DNA from: Salminus brasiliensis
Taxonomy: Eukaryota; Chordata; Actinopteri; Characiformes; Bryconidae
NCBI RefSeq assembly: GCF_030463535.1
Contig: NC_132887.1
Coordinates: 19,432,443 to 19,496,442 of the forward strand
Direction of reading: 5' to 3'
DNA: 64,000 nucleotides
Shown here: positions 37,200 to 48,978 of the stretch, one piece after another
Numbering within the stretch: the first letter of the stretch is position 1
How the letters are laid out: each line of letters begins with the position of its first letter
Made by a program: the position numbers and the translations under genes
The notes under the pieces: model-generated
Told to the model about the DNA's origin: nothing
What the model saw: only the letters and a program-made list of their open reading frames with translations
The model's database searches: none

Positions 37200-37330
37200 T
37201 AAGTTAATTGATTGTATTTGGCGCATGCGCTCTACTAAACATCGCCGATTGACGTGAGCGACAGTCCGATAAGAGCCTCCCTGCGGCGCTTTCTGTAGTT
37301 TAGACTAGCTAAGATGGCATAAAGTTAAAG
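37200..37330 (+). promoter_or_regulatory. senp6: senp6 promoter: NRF1 palindrome and YY1 element
   Basis: GCGCATGCGC at 37221-37230 is a perfect NRF1 palindrome. AAGATGGC at 37311-37318 is the YY1 element that often overlaps or follows the start site of housekeeping TATA-less promoters. The two are about 90 bases apart. The ATG inside the YY1 site reads ATG-GCA-TAA, a two-codon open frame, if transcription starts upstream of it. CpG-rich context; no TATA box. Confidence 0.65.
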
Positions 37331-37843
37331 CAAATAGTGTGTAATAAGGCTGGTTCTGTATGTTGTTCCAGTATTAAAGTCTACAGTAGGTAGCTATCAG
37401 TGTTTGTGGAGCTTTTAACGCTAATTGCCAGGATATTAGCTAGCCAGCACTAGCTAGCTAACGAACCTAGCTAGCTAGCTGAGTTAGCGCTAGTTATCTA
37501 GCTAGCGTCGCTGAACTGCCTTTGTTGACAGATTTTCTGCAAATATGAGCACTATTACTTCTTGTGGGGCTACAAGCTTTTCAGTGAAATGTTTCTTATA
37601 GTTTTCCTCGTTAATCAACAAGTTAGTTGCTTAAATACCTGTGAGTTAAACTAGCTGGGATAGCTAAATGTTCAGCTTGGGCTGACCGTTGGTGCAAAAC
37701 GGCCTGAAATCCAGACCTTCTAAACTAGCTATCTAATTCTTAACGCTCATATTTCTGTGAAATAATACATTTTCTGGGGGTGTCTGAGATAACTGTTTAG
37801 ATGTTTATCTAGTTAGCTTGACGTTTAGGATGTTTTTTTTCAG
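37331..37843 (+). other. senp6: senp6 leader exon and first intron, with TAGC-rich cluster
   Basis: The untranslated exon probably ends near 37388, where GTAGGTAGCT could be the donor, but several GT sites are possible. 37434-37508 is packed with TAGC/GCTA units, including CTAGCTAGCTAGCT. No long coding exon is seen here, yet the frame upstream of the chosen ATG stays open to the acceptor at 37842-37843, so a coding exon upstream cannot be excluded. Confidence 0.4.
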
Positions 37844-37868
37844 TTCCCACAGAGATCTTTCTCAAACC

Positions 37869-40800
37869 ATGACCCACTGTCGCCAGCACCGTAACCGTGT
37901 AGCACTAGCTGTTGACCGTTTTGCTCCGCCATCACCACCAGGTGTTGTTCTACAGAGGCGCCACTTCCACCATGCTCTTGGGTCTGTAGAAGTCTAAGCT
38001 TTGTCTCTGAATTCAATCAGGAGCCTATGATTTCACTCTGGTCTGCATTTTGTAGAAGAGACAGCACTGAAGTGGCACAACATGCAGTGTCCGATGAGAT
38101 CGTTCAAATTGCTGAAGATGGTGAGAGTCCATGTTTGTGTAATGACCACTGCTTAAAATAAAGACCTCTAAAAATGAGGTGTCGTTAGAAATATTATTTA
38201 GAAAAGAAGGCTGGAAATGCAATCCACAAGTACGACCCTGTGGTTAAAATGATTCAGTAGTGAATTGACTTGTCAAAACGACAAAATTTACCACTGTAAA
38301 CTCGAACACTGCAACACGGCAGATTTGCTGTAGTTCTCTATTTAAGTAAAGACATGCAATTACTAATAAAGCTTTAATGTACCTCTAACATAAATGTGTT
38401 TTTATGATAAACATTCTTACAGGCCCAGTTGTTAACCATGGGAGCACAAACTCAGAAGAACAGATATACCACACTGATGAACCGTACCTGGTCAAACGGC
38501 CTCGAAAGTGTCGCATGAGAGATCAGGTACTACCGAACATAGATCGAACTCGCATTTCAGGATGTACTGGCTAGGTGTTGCTCTTAGTCTGATCTAGAAT
38601 GAGTAGCCAAGATCTCATTCATGATTGATTATTATATATTTTATTTATTTATTTTAAATCAGTTTGGAGACGTTGTCCCAATCAAACGCAAGACAAAGTC
38701 CCAACCAACTATCACAAGGTTCCTGCCTTTGAAGTGGGATGTTGTGGAAGGATATAACACAATTACCCTCAACATCAGAAGTTTCAAACTTGGAACACTG
38801 AACATGAATTTTAGAGGAACGGCCACTGTGAGTGAGTCTTGTTACTGCTATTTTGATTATACTTTAAGTGTTTGTTTAACTGATAAGATTAATGTAGATA
38901 TGCATTAATGACCAATTGTTTGTGTGTGTGTTTTTCTGTTCCAGTTTTCAGTGGATTACATTGAAATTCCTGACAAAGGTAAGACCCGCATTATGGGTAA
39001 ATGGCACAGAGCCATTCTCCCAACCCTCAAGTCTTGTCGTTCGCATCACTTCCGATGAAACAATTCAGACATTTTAAGCATAAAAAAAAGCCAGTTGAAG
39101 ATGTACAAATTAGTGTTTTTAGCAACTACTTTTCAGTGCATGCTTGCAACATGCAGGGCATGCTGTATATAACAGAAGGATTCGTACATTTATTAGTTCT
39201 TGGTAGAGACCTTTTGACGGCCATCTTTCAGCTGTACACGGCTGTAGCCCTAACAGCTCATTTATTTAGTGCTGCAGTCACTGTCCCAACCACCAAACCA
39301 CTGCTAACAATGAGGTTGTAGTGCCAAATGCACATATGTTCCTTCTACATCACTTAAGTGATTAAATAGTTTATTCTGTTTCCATTTTTTCTTTGTCCAG
39401 TATTTTAGTACGCATTACCATTTTTCTTTTTATTAAGTGAAAGATTCTTATTGTAATTGGTATACTTGTTGATCATAATTTGTGTAATCTCTTTAAATAT
39501 GTATCTGCCTATTTAATATTACTTACAATTGCCTTGTGTAGCTCTCTAACCATTTCTAATTCCTTATTTCAAAAGCTCGAATTGTGGCATCTGAAATCAT
39601 CAGCTGTGAATGGTGTACAGAGCATGAACTGCCAGCTCTGTTTCTAGAGACTACTGCTGCAGAATGGCTTTGTCTAGGAGACCTTAACCTTGGTATGTCC
39701 ACAAATGCAGGTGTTTAGTGCAACTGCAAGAGTCAAATGTGTTTATTTATTTTTGATTATTTTGCCAATTCTCACACACTAGTTAGGACTCCCCATATTG
39801 CACAATGATATTGGGAGGATGAAGAATAGTCTGTGCTTCCTGTATAATGCTTTTTTGGAGCTGCCTCTAAGCCATTGTAATTGAATAGATGCTTGATTAA
39901 TGGGTTGAAAGGGATATTTGCCCTACCCACTCTGAAAGAGTGAGGTCAGTTATGCAGAGTTTACACTACACAATTTGTGCCCTGATTTTCTGCTCTGCGA
40001 CAGGTTTTGGGAGCTCGATGTTTGCGTGGGGCTCAAATTTGCTCTAGATCGCTATGTGTGAATTGGCAACTGGCTAGCTGAGCTAAAAAAAATAAAATAT
40101 ATATAGATATATATAGCATGCTGAATATCTGGTCCTGTTAGTCAAAGTCCTGTAGTGTGAAAAGTGTAATGACTGGCAGTAAGTGTGGTGTCGTGTGTGC
40201 GTGCGATGCATAATACCTATGTTTTCATTGCGAAAATGTGTATTTATTTACTTCCAGCTCCCTTTTCTTTTCCCTGCTGGCCTCACATCCCAACCCGTTT
40301 TTTCAGCGCACAAACGAATTTAACCGCTTGCCTTTTGCAGATATCCACATCCGTGTTATCACATCACACGGTATAACATCGTCCTTCTCGCGTGTGTTTT
40401 CGTGACAATGTACTTTTCTGATTTTTCCAGGAATGGTTGAGTAATGTGTGACCTGCTGTTGTTGAACAGTCACGTAGTGTGCAAACCACAACACCTTAAA
40501 CATTCACTTTTACGAGAGATCAAGTTGTGCAGTTTGAACAGTACAGCAATCTGACGACAAGTTGTGTATTGTGGCTGCAAATGTGTAGAAAGCCCTTCCT
40601 ATGATTGAACTCTGTCAGAACGCACTCCAAAGTCAGATGCACAGCCATGCAACCTCAATAGGTGAGCGTTGGCAGTGTCACAGGTTGTCTGCCCAGCTAG
40701 AGCCGCACTGGTCAACTTTATGTACTGTTAAGGGCCTATGAACAACAGCCCAGTTATGAATTGGTGGTTTCATAACTGAACTTGGTGCTGTCAGGAGTGA

Positions 40801-43800
40801 ATTGGCCCAAGTGGCTGAATGGAAGAAAGCTATGCTCCAAAGTCGATGAAAGCTCTCAGAGAAGAATGGAGGTTAACAGCAAAGAGAGGACCAACTCCAT
40901 ATTTATACCTATAGTTTTCAAATAAGCTGTTTACCGAGCACATATATGGATGTGTTAGTGTTGACACACTTTATGTATTGTATGTTTTAAGATTATAGCT
41001 GTGAATACCAATGTAGTAGCTTCCACATTGCCGTAGGACTTTTAGGGCTATTATCCACAAATCCATGAGAAACAATGTGATCCTTTCTCATTTTAGGTCA
41101 AAAAGAAAAATACATCGTCATCATCTTTGAGAGCGAACCAACAATGCTGGAAAAGGCAGTCCTAGAAGAGATCTTCGCAGAGATTGGCAGACGTAATAAC
41201 ATAAGCAACTTTTCAGCCATTTTAACATTTAGTGAAGCCAGTGACCGATTAATGGCATGTAAGCAGTCTCACAAAAATGAGGTGGGTTGCAATGGTAGTA
41301 TAAATCTTTGAGTTTTTGCTTTTTATTTATTTTTTTATTTTTTTATTCATTAATGTCGCTTATTGAGTGTTAACCTGTCCTTACTTTCCAGGAAGTTCTT
41401 TTACTGGATGAGGTGGATGAGAATCCTTCGAGACAGTTTATTTCTGAAGTTACCATCACAAATAGAAAAGAGGAGAAAGAAGTAAGAAGTAAATTAGTAA
41501 AAAAAGGATATTATATTAAAACAGATTAAAGCCATATAAATGTATATTTTTGGATTTCAGCAGATCAGCAGATTCTTTTCCACCAGTACACAAAGTGACA
41601 CAACAACACTCAGTCTTTCGGACAGTGACGACCATAATAACGAAGATCACTTGGACTGCTCTTCTTTAAATACTGTGAAGTCAGTGGGTTTTAGCTGATA
41701 GTAACTTTTCATGTTGCTGGCAACACCTGTAAAGAGAAACTATTGTTTTCCAGACTGGTTGTTTATCCACCTCCTCCAGCTAAAGGGGGCTTTTCCATTA
41801 CTCAGGAAGACCTCAGTTGCCTTGATGAGGGAGAATTCCTTAATGATGTGATAGTGGATTTCTATTTGAAGTAAGTGCCATCTGTAGTCTTGGGCTTCTT
41901 GTGCCTACTTGCACATCTCAAGATGTTTTTGTTGTGTTGCAATGTGTTTGCATTTCAGATACTTAGTCTGTGAGAAGTTGGAGAAGAAGGATTCAAGTAG
42001 ATGCCATGTGTTTAGCTCCTTCTTCTATAAGAGTCTCAGTCAGGAAGGTATTTTGGACACCACAGGTTCATCGTAAGTATGTGGAGCCTTAACTTGACAA
42101 GAATTCCTTATGACTTGTTACTCCCTACCTGAACCTTTTTTCCATGCTCTCAGTAGCCTTCAGGAGAGGAGGCATAACCGAGTGAAAACATGGACCAGGC
42201 ATTTGGATCTTTTTGAGAAGGACTTCATTTTTGTTCCAATTAACCAGTCGTGAGTTCTATTTTTCTTTCATGTTTTCTTTATTCTTTCTTCCATACACAT
42301 TGCCTTCCATATTCTCTATTTTAAGTGACCCACTAACACTCCAGCCATGGTCTCCTCCAAGCAACTGTCTAAAGATCTGAAAATTAATCAGTGCTCACAA
42401 GTCAGAAAGGATGGCTGTATATGACTGCCAAGAACCAGCATGAAAGTTAAGCAAAGTCAAGAGGGTGGTGCACTGTTCAACATACACACAGAGCAACTGT
42501 ACATTATGATTTGCTGAAAATATTTTTACGTTTGGTCAACTACAGAGACTGTGTTTATTATTTATAATATTCTCTGTTCAAATCATAATGACAGTAATTT
42601 GGCCAAGGGTGCCCATTTTTTCGCCCAAGACTGTGGGTTTGGAGGTTTAGGCTGAAGACCTCATAACTTCATTCTGCTTGCAAATACCCTCTCAAAACAT
42701 GGATTATATGGATCAGGCATGGTTGTTGGGAAGAAGCCCTGCACAAATTCAAATTGTTCCTGCCTCAACACATCTCATCCAACCCATAAGGTAATTATGC
42801 TGTTGGATAAGGTGTGAAACATGTAATGCCTGAAGCTGCAAAGAAGTGGGTTCCCAGGACTGGAGTTTAGAACCCCTGTTGTAGGAGGCAGATTTGCAAC
42901 TGCTGGGCTAATTGTTGCTGTCAGCATAAACGCTCGTTTTTCCTCCCAGGGCTCACTGGTACTTGGCTGTCATCTGCTTCCCAGGCCACGTTTCGCTGTG
43001 CTCCACCATGGATCCTTTTGAAAACGAGGAGCGCATCTCCAGCCCGTCTCATCCTAATCCCATGTCACTCTTCTATAGACGGACAGAATCTGAGCAGCTC
43101 TCCAGATGGAGTGTATCCATAGGTAAATTTGGCAAAAATGGTTTTATAATTTGATACAGATTTTGAAGATAAAAATAAATAAATATACCCTGACTTTCCG
43201 GAGAATAAGAAAGCAGGAGGACTGTGTTCAAATAGAAGCTTGTTTGTGACCATAGTTTTTACAAGGTATTGCTGCTTAGATGGGTCTAGACACCGTTGCT
43301 CCCTGCTGTCCAGTCTTTACATGAGAGACTATGTTTTACAGGTGAGCTGGATAAAGGTTTTTGCTTTGTTTCAAATGATGACTCGGATGATGAAATTCAG
43401 GCAAGTTTATTTATTTTTTATTTTTTTGGAAACAGATTGTCTGGAAGAGATTAATAAGAACATTTTAAATAATTTTTTTTAGTGTGATTGCAGCATCAGC
43501 AGAAATGCCTTCAATATTTCTTCAGAACAGTAAGTATGTTAAGCATTTTAGAAGTGTTTTCTCTTTAATACGTTTATGGGGACGTGAAAGTGATGACGGA
43601 ACCCAATCCTTACCTGTGTACCATTTTATATATAAAAGGATATATGTCCTGAACTGGCTTAAATCTGCTATTTTGTCATGTTGTAGACCTTTATAGCATA
43701 TTATTTAATTTCCTTATGTGCAGTCATGATAAAGATCATTGATCACCATGAACAGTGTTTTGTGTTTATAGGCCTTGCATTCTCATTATGGACTCACTCG

Positions 43801-44453
43801 GCTGCTATTCCAAACCAACGGTGGTGAAAATACTTCAAGAGTAAGTCTTTTTTTTGCAAGTGTAGCGGGTAACTTTAACTGGCATATTGAAATCATTTGC
43901 TGTCTGTGTCTCTGCTACTCTTGTCTGTATATATTATGAATTCAAGGTACTTGGAGATGGAATGGTGGGTAAAAAAGGGCACCTGGCAGAGTTTTGGGAA
44001 AGGAGCTATGAATGGCTACACTCTGCAGGTCCCACAGCAGGATAATCACACTGATTGTGGGGTCTACCTTCTACAGTATGTTGAGAGCCTCATCATGGTA
44101 AGTCTGAAATGTGTTTTAATCCAGTTAGTCCTCAGTGAGAACCCTGCTAGTGATCTATGGTGTAAAAATGTTTGGTTTGTTTGTTTAAATCATGACACAG
44201 AATAATGCTCTAGTTTCAATCAAAGTAATTCGATTGAATGTGTCATTTATGCTTGAATTTTAGTTGATGGGAGAATTTGTGCTGATATTTCCAGAACCCA
44301 CCACAACTTATACATCCTGCAGTGGATCTGAGTGAGTGGTTTCCTCAAAAGCTGGTGAAGAAGAAGCGGGAGAAAATCAAAAAGCTCATTTCCCAACTCC
44401 ACCGTCAGCAACAGCTTGATTTAGGAGACAGATTGCCTCCTACAGGTCGTTGA
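37869..44453 (+). CDS. senp6: Sentrin/SUMO-specific protease 6
   Basis: SENP6 is a nuclear ULP1-type (C48) cysteine protease that trims poly-SUMO2/3 chains. Exons: 37869-37981, 38056-38120, 38423-38526, 38663-38827, 38945-38978, 39576-39692, 41097-41281, 41392-41481, 41561-41679, 41754-41870, 41959-42072, 42154-42249, 42950-43122, 43342-43400, 43483-43529, 43772-43840, 43947-44097, 44295-44453. All phases fit, giving 658 aa. The catalytic domain opens [20 protein letters not shown]. The triad is His442 ([11 protein letters not shown]), Asp540 (LIMDSL) and Cys593 ([14 protein letters not shown]), with all residues present. N-terminal landmarks shared with human SENP6 include a RRHFHHA segment and [10 protein letters not shown]. 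The protein is far shorter than human SENP6 (1,112 aa): the N-terminal third and the acidic insert between His and Asp are much reduced. The intron after 43400 starts GC (CAG|GCAAGT). The start codon is tentative. It precedes myo6, as in human. Confidence 0.9.
39958..40580. mobile_element. MITE-like element in a senp6 intron
   Basis: The left end, TTTACACTACACAATTTGTG, and the reverse complement of the right end, CCACAATACACAACTTGTCG, match over about 25 bases with several differences. The inner text near the left end (GGGAGCTCGATGTTTGCGTG) recalls a fish non-autonomous transposon seen in many introns. It lies in the intron 39693-41096. Exact ends and class are uncertain. Confidence 0.5.
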
Positions 44454-45900
44454 CTGTTAATGCAGTGTTCAGCCTTTTTCATTTTTTAAAATGAAAATCA
44501 AATAAGCATTATGACCAAATCGTGTTTTGCTTATTCATTTTTGATGAGAAATTACTGTTTTGTGAGATGATCTAAATGATCAAAGTATTTAATTTAATTT
44601 AATTTAATTAAAATGTTCACGCTCCTCTGTTTCCCCTTCCATGTTTAATCCATTGTTGTTGTTTTTTCTTATCGTGCTTTGCAAGAGAATGCTTTGGAGA
44701 TAATAAGACCAAGTGGACCATGCACTTACTGAGTCTGTCTTTAATCAATTATTTGTCCAGGTCCCTGTAGCATTGCCCATCTGCTCTGTAAGTAGATCAA
44801 CATATGGAATGTGCTGTAACTTAAGCCTAATGCTTTGGTCAGGAATAGCAGTCTCTAGCAGGCCAAATTTTGGTAATGCAGTGATGCAGGTTTTTGAAGA
44901 GTGTAGTTTGAAATGTTTAAAATGTTTTGGTGGTTGTGGTTAATAGAGGTTCTCAACCTCTGGGACGTGTCTCAAGCCAGCCATTTGACATCTGCTGTGA
45001 GGTGATGAATTATAAATGCTCCTGTGTTGGAATATGTAGAACCATTCAGGCAGAAATTTTGGTGGATTTCACAAGAAAATAGACTCACAAGAAAAAACTT
45101 AAAGGCTGTTTCAACTATGTATTACTTGACATATCAACCTTAACTTTTCAGTTCAAAGTATTTTGGGATAGTTCTGTTGGTCCATTCATTATAAATTGAC
45201 ATACTGTATAATGTAAAATAATAATGAAAATGTGATGTACTTACAAATACACGGTTATCACAGCTCTAAAACGGTGTTAAGTCATTAGCGGTCACGTAAT
45301 TGGGGCCGGGGTCATTTGTAAATGGAGTGGGTTTTATTATTATGTATATTTATATATTTTTGATAGGTAATGCAGTGCATAAATACATGTGTGGTAAACC
45401 TGTTGTCCTCAGGGCCACACCTATTATTGATCAACTATATTTAAGAGTGAAATGAGAGTTGTGAGGTGGGCCAAGTTTGTGCTTCATAACAACACAGCCT
45501 GACACAAATACACAGAAGTGTTTTGGCACGGCCGATCATGAAACCAAGCTACAATGTAAACATTTTGTTGACCATTTTGGTCATCCCACCTTTGCGCAGA
45601 AACCTAATACACCTGAAAATGCCAGCCTATATCAGGTGTCCTAATTAGATTTACAAACGGAGTTGGCTTTCAATAGGGTGTAAGGTTTCTTCTTCAGGAA
45701 TACTTTTAAAAGTTTTAAATTGCAAGCCTTTTAAAAATGAATGAGACTCAAATTTGCATTTGCGGCACACAAATGTACAAACACGGTACTGATTCCAGCT
45801 TTATCCTTTTTTCTTTTCAGTCAGTGGATCAATGCATTACTAAAGATGTTAATTAAAGCTGATAGTCTTGCATCATAGATTACAGCCTTTAGATGATAGT
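44454..45900. other. senp6 3' UTR and spacer before myo6
   Basis: There is no canonical AATAAA near the stop. The best candidate signal is ATTAAA at 44607-44612, followed by a TTGTTGTTGTTTTTTC stretch near 44650, giving a short 3' UTR. The rest is AT-rich spacer without a recognisable gene. A degraded relative of the 36205 and 54895 repeat lies near 45165-45190. Confidence 0.45.
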
Positions 45901-45929
45901 GGATTGATGTGTGTTTCTAGAAATTTATA

Positions 45930-46215
45930 TTTTTCTTCGATTTGAGACTGGGGACTGCTGTCCAGTGGTGGTCTACTCGTCCACAGCTACAGTGAGTAGA
46001 AGTGTTCATGCAGTTCACTGTAGACACTGTAGTCTGTAGTTCAGTCGACAGCTGCTGGAGCAGCTCTATTATCGCTGACGTCACCGGCACTTCTCTGTAC
46101 TCCAGTCCAAAGCCGGAGCAGCGAGAGGAAGAGAGCCTGCGGAGAGCCTGCGGAGAGCCGCACACCGCCTAGAACCGCACACCCGCACCAGTCTGCTGAA
46201 GGACGGACTCGCACG
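45930..46215 (+). promoter_or_regulatory. myo6: myo6 promoter and probable untranslated first exon
   Basis: A CpG-rich block ends GCACG before GTGAGTAG, a strong donor at 46216. A short direct repeat (GGAGAGCCTGC units, about 46130-46158) lies in the putative exon. The myo6 ATG follows 7.2 kb downstream, and no other gene lies between, so this is most likely its leader exon. The start site is not resolved and there is no TATA box. GCTAGCTAACG recurs at 46282-46292. Confidence 0.55.
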
Positions 46216-46739
46216 GTGAGTAGGTCCCGTGTACGCGTGGTTGTCTCGTCTGTTCTTGTAGCCCAACTTGAGAGTCTACAGGCTAGCTAACGCTGCAGTG
46301 GCTTAAGCTCTCGGCTGTGTGAGCCCGGACTAACAGTGTAACTGTTGCCTGTGTGCTGGATTCATACCGGGGGTTTACAGTTGTACAGCTGGCCTTTCTA
46401 CAGCGCGCTTTTTACGCGGCCTGTTGGACCTGGTCGAGTTGTGAAAGCCTTTGGAAACTTTAGCGGGTTCGTGTTTTAATAGGAGAAGCAGTGGAAGAGG
46501 GGCGAGCTGGAGCTGGAGCTGGGTCCTGGAGCAGGCGCCTACCTAAAAACACGAGCGCTCCGCGGAGCAGTGCAGGAGGGCTGCAGCGGGATGTAGCTGC
46601 GGAAACTGGCCCCGTGGTCGCTGTGCTGAACCGTGGGAGTCAGTAGTGCTCCGACATTAGACTGGTCCTGGCTCCAGACTAGTGGAAACTCGCTGGTCGC
46701 TAAAGGAATAAATGCAGTCAGCAAGACGCCGGACTCTAA

Positions 46740-47780
46740 CGTCTGACAGACGTTAAATTATAGTTGAAAATACAACTCTGGTTAACGTCGAAACCCAACG
46801 TTTTGCAGACGTTGACTTTTAGAGGACAGTGAAAATCTGGTTGACGTCAAAACCCAACATTGTATAGACGTTAAATATTAGTAGAAAATGAAAAACTGGG
46901 TATACTTCAAAACCCAACTGTGTATAGATGTTAAATATATTAATAGAAAATGAAAATTGGCTTTACTTTAAAACCCAACATTGTATAGACGTTGAATATT
47001 AGTAGAAAATGAAAAACTGGGTTTACTTCAAACCCCAACTTTGTATCGACGTTAAAGTTTAGTAGACAAAGAAAATTGGCTTTACTTTAAAACCCAACAT
47101 TGTATAGACGTTGAATATTAGTAGAAAATTAAAATTGGGTTTACTTCAAAGCCCAACTTTGTATAGACGGTGAATTTTAGGTCACAGTGAAAGTCTGATT
47201 CATGTCAAAAACCAACATTTGGCTGGTGTTTAGTTTAGCCTGGAAATCAACCACCCAAAACCACCATTGGGTTGACGTCAAGCTGCAACATTAGCCAGAT
47301 GTTGAATTTTGGTTACTTAAAGTAGTTAAAGGAATAAATGCAGTCAGCAAGACGCTGGACTCTAACATCTGACAGACATTAAATTATAGTTAAAAATGAA
47401 ATTCTGGTTAACATCGAAACCCAACGTTGTGCAGATGTTGTACTTTAGTTGACAGTGAAAATCTGGTTGACTTCAAAACCCAACATTTTAGAGACGTTTA
47501 TTTGTTTTTTAAATAAAAAATAGTGTTGACATCAAAAAACATTTTGGAGATGTTGAATATTAGTAGAAAACGATAATTGGGTTTACTTCAAACCCAACAT
47601 TGTATAGACGTTGAATATTAGGTTACAGTGAAAATCTGGTTCATGTCAAAATCCAACATTTTGCAGGTGTTTAGTTTTGCCTGGAAAAATCACATATCCA
47701 CCCAAAACCAGCACTGGATTGACGTCAAGCTGCAACGTTAGACAGACGTTGAATTTGGGTCCCTTAAAATGACCATGTAC
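46740..47780. repeat. Minisatellite of ~60-bp units with a 636-bp higher-order repeat
   Basis: Units of about 60 bases share AACCCAACATTGTATAGACG and TTAGTAGAAAATGAAAA. The first motif recurs near 46852, 46974 and 47093, i.e. every second unit. Units are 70-90% alike by eye. A flanking segment beginning TAAAGGAATAAATGCAGTCA occurs at 46701 and again at 47337, so the array has been duplicated as a block offset by 636 bases. It lies in myo6 intron 1. Many units carry ACGTTG/CAACGT, giving short inverted repeats and CpGs. Confidence 0.85.
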
Positions 47781-48359
47781 ATATCAATGTTTAACAACGT
47801 TAGAATTGCACACTGCGCATATGAACTTTGTGATGTTTAGCAGAAATTGAGTTTCTGGTCACAATTCCTCCGAGTTAAGTGCTGGCATTGTGGAAATATC
47901 AACGTCAGCCATCATCACTATTCTACGTCATTTCCATGTTGGCACTAGACGTTGTCCTGATGTTGCAACCTACATTCAACCAGATAACAATGTTGGTGGC
48001 CTGCTGGGTGCTAATGTTGACTGCAGTCCGAAAACAAAAGTATTGTGTCTGTAAGTGGCACTCCAGGACGAGCGGCCATGCTCGCTAAACTGACTGCATT
48101 TACATTGTGCAAGTGCTGGTAGTGTGTGTAGTGTAGTTCTTATAGACTACACACAGTTCTGTATAGCTGCTTTCACATATCACATCTGAGTCTAGCAAAC
48201 TGTGGCTAAAGTCGCTGAAGCCGTTTACGTTTGTCTGCTAGGGAGGCATTAAATGGTGCTGAAAGTTGTATGGACTCGGCATCCTGTTAGTCGGGTCTAC
48301 GTCTCACAATGCATTTCCCATCTCTCCCTCCCGGCTGTGTAGGGAGCAGGAAATAAGGG

Positions 48360-48361
<2 letters not shown>

Positions 48362-48404
<43 letters not shown>
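48362..48404. repeat. (GT)n microsatellite
   Basis: Uninterrupted GT run of about 43 bases in myo6 intron 1. It accounts for two long but meaningless open frames here, one per strand. Confidence 0.95.
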
Positions 48405-48405
<1 letters not shown>

Positions 48406-48978
48406 TGGAGGGGCTAGAGGCTTTATATGTGTTACAGGAAACTCCCTTCTGCCCTTTGACCCCAGGCTGTTTCCATGGGTAACCACTGGTACTGTCTCCG
48501 TCGCTGAACGCTCAGGTTGTTTTCCAGTTCCTGATGACCACGAGTCTCTGGCCACGAACCTTAACTGGACACTGGTGGACATCTCACCTCAGTTTGGATT
48601 AGGAGATGCTTACAGGATTTATTTGCTTAAGCATAAGTAACCCATATGTGACTCCAGGGTCCTCTGCACAAAGCCAGCGTGAGCTGTCGGACATGACTTC
48701 GGCTGTTTAGTGACTGGTTCTTTAGTTGTGATTGTAGGGCTGGATGATATTGATAAAATTCAATGATTTTTTTTTTTTCTCCAAATAAATCAGGGTAGCA
48801 GTTGAAGTTGATATATTTAGTTATTGAAAAAAACTACTGTTCAGAAAGAACATTTTTATTAATCTGATTTAGTTAAGTACACAATTAAGTACATTAGCTC
48901 TCGCATTAAGCACATTATTGCTAGTTACAATGAAATTCAGTAGTATTGGATGAGTAGGAGTGTTAGTATTGTATATTG

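Noticed and set aside
39001-39321. 106-aa open frame in senp6
   Set aside because: Lies wholly in the intron between exons 38945-38978 and 39576-39692, which join in phase. No recognisable domain.
48266-48640. 124-aa open frame and its antisense partner
   Set aside because: Both are produced by a (GT)n run with no stops (poly Cys-Val or Thr-His). No homology; intronic.
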